Positions 4,996 through 6,139 of a stretch of 6,139 nucleotides of DNA are shown here, in pieces. A model generated the notes under the pieces. The model was not told the DNA's origin and did not search any database. It worked only from the letters and a program-made list of their open reading frames with translations. Origin of the DNA: an uncultured Sutterella sp. (GTDB lineage Bacteria; Pseudomonadota; Gammaproteobacteria; Burkholderiales; Burkholderiaceae_F). Location of the stretch: assembly GCA_902493085.1 (NCBI GenBank), contig CABUOH010000076.1, forward strand, positions 1-6,139, given 5' to 3'. Within the stretch, counting starts at the first letter, position 1. Each line of letters opens with the position of its first letter. The position numbers were made by a program, and so were the translations under genes.

Positions 4996-6139
4996 TTATG
5001 CGGCGACTGCAGCCGCCTCTTCGCCCTCTTCGGCCTCTTCGGCCTCTTCGGCCTTTCGGTCCTTGCCCAGATCATGGTTCACCATGGCAGCGACCGTGCT
5101 GTCGGACCAGACGTTGAGCGTCGTCTCAATCATGTCGATGACGGCATAGAAGGGCAGGATCACGCCCATGAGCATGATGGGCACGTTCATGCTCGCGAGA
5201 AGGCTCGCCGACAGGAAGAAGCATCCCATCGGAACGCCGGCGTTGCCCACGGCGGCCAGGGTGGAGATCAGGATCCAGGCTGCGAGCATCGGCAGCGTCA
5301 CTTCGGCACCCGCATTCTGCATCAGGTAGACGACCGTCACGAGGATGAAGGCGGCGCAGCCGTTCATGTTGATCGTCGTGCAGATCGGCAGCACGAAGCG
5401 GGAGACGGAACGGGAAACGCCCACATTGCCCTCGGCGCAGGACATCGTCACGGGAAGCGTGCCGGCCGAGGACTTCGAGAAGAAGGCGACGGCAAGCGCG
5501 GGCGCCATGCCCTTGGCGACGCGGATTGGATTGACGCCTCGGGCGAGCATGAGAAGCGGAAGCACGACGAGCATCTGGATGAAGTTGGCGGCCAGAATCA
5601 CGCCGAAGTAGGTACCGAGACCTCCGATCTCGACGCCCTTGTTCATCTCGACGACGAGCGCGGAAATGAACCCGAAGATGCCGATCGGCAGCACGCGGAT
5701 GAGCCACTTGACGAGAATGAAGAGCACTTCCTGAGCACCCGTAAAGAAGGCGAGAAGCACTTCCTGCGAACGGCTTTCGCGCGGCAGACGGGAGATCGCG
5801 ATGCCGATGGCGGCGGAGACGAGGAGCACCGAGAGCACGTTCGCGGAGAGGAACGGCGCGAGGAAGTTGTCAGGAATCACGGACTGGATGTACTCGAGGT
5901 AGGAGTGCTCAGCCACCTGCGGCGCAATGGCACCCGCGGTCATGGCGACGTTGGCGGGCGACATGGCGACGTAGAGGGCGGCGGCGAGCGTAGCCGCGAG
6001 AATCGTCGTAAAGAGCGTGTAGAAGATCGTATGCTTGAAGATGCGGCCCGATTCGCTCGAACGCGAAATCGAGGCCAGCGTGGCAATGATCGACACGGCA
6101 ATGATCGGAATGCTGATGAACTTGAAGAGGCGAATGAAG
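4996..6139 (-). CDS. DAACS-family cation:amino acid/dicarboxylate symporter (N-terminus beyond window)
   Basis: This is an inner-membrane secondary transporter of the glutamate transporter fold (PF00375), which couples uptake of an amino acid or dicarboxylate to Na+ or H+. 380 residues are visible; the frame stays open to the right edge (FIRLFKFISIPIIAVSIIATLA...), so only the first membrane segment or so is missing. Counting from the first visible codon: hairpin-1 motif SSAGTLPVTM at 223-232; NMNGCA at 257-262 where the family has NMDGTA; hairpin-2 GNAGVPMGC at 299-306; and TM8 motif DMIETTLNVWSD at 335-346. In the TM8 motif the Arg that binds the side-chain carboxylate in glutamate transporters is Glu. 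Serine/threonine transporter SstT also has Glu there, as I recall, so a neutral substrate is plausible, but the substrate is unknown. The tail (358-380) is acidic and repetitive. A GTG at 6094-6096 is internal, not the start. The gene is convergent with lplT and has its own strong terminator. Confidence 0.9.
   Translation of the reverse strand, partial: FIRLFKFISIPIIAVSIIATLASISRSSESGRIFKHTIFYTLFTTILAATLAAALYVAMSPANVAMTAGAIAPQVAEHSYLEYIQSVIPDNFLAPFLSANVLSVLLVSAAIGIAISRLPRESRSQEVLLAFFTGAQEVLFILVKWLIRVLPIGIFGFISALVVEMNKGVEIGGLGTYFGVILAANFIQMLVVLPLLMLARGVNPIRVAKGMAPALAVAFFSKSSAGTLPVTMSCAEGNVGVSRSVSRFVLPICTTINMNGCAAFILVTVVYLMQNAGAEVTLPMLAAWILISTLAAVGNAGVPMGCFFLSASLLASMNVPIMLMGVILPFYAVIDMIETTLNVWSDSTVAAMVNHDLGKDRKAEEAEEAEEGEEAAAVAA
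5014..5049 (-). repeat. 9-bp tandem repeat encoding the acidic Glu-Glu-Ala tail of the symporter
   Basis: Four consecutive 9-base units on the plus strand (CGCCTCTTC, GCCCTCTTC, GGCCTCTTC, GGCCTCTTC), with a degraded fifth, encode EEA-EEA-EEG-EEA near the C-terminus. Since the unit is three codons, gain or loss of copies would change tail length without shifting the frame. Confidence 0.85.

Noticed and set aside
6094..6096. GTG as the start codon of the symporter gene
   Set aside because: The frame continues upstream to the window edge with clear family sequence (FKFISIPIIA), so this is an internal Val.

Overview
The window is a stretch of chromosome from a GC-rich bacterium. The most likely source is a betaproteobacterium of the order Burkholderiales, possibly Sutterellaceae. 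This rests on alr followed by radA, with a lysophospholipid transporter gene (lplT) divergent from alr, an arrangement I recall from that group, and on the protein sequences. The family-level placement is inference; no rRNA or other marker is present.

Layout from left to right: (1) the 5' part of a ureE-like gene on the minus strand, running off the left edge, with a tail very rich in Cys, His and Gly; (2) a 135-bp gap holding a possible promoter and a leader hairpin for ureE; (3) radA (minus), a DNA-repair ATPase; (4) alr (minus), alanine racemase, 20 bp upstream of radA and probably co-transcribed with it; (5) a 246-bp divergent intergenic region with an inverted repeat and a candidate lplT promoter; (6) lplT (plus); (7) a 206-bp convergent intergenic region with one hairpin terminator for each direction; (8) most of a DAACS-family cation:amino-acid/dicarboxylate symporter gene (minus), whose N-terminal codons lie beyond the right edge.

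Functionally this is mostly housekeeping: D-alanine for peptidoglycan (alr), recombination repair (radA), lysophospholipid uptake across the inner membrane (lplT) and solute uptake (symporter). I see no phage, transposon, CRISPR, toxin-antitoxin or defence system. The most unusual content is at the two ends. The UreE-like protein lacks the conserved core nickel-binding histidines but carries a tail with at least 10 Cys and 11 His. The symporter departs from the glutamate-transporter consensus at residues tied to substrate and sodium binding and ends in a repetitive acidic tail.
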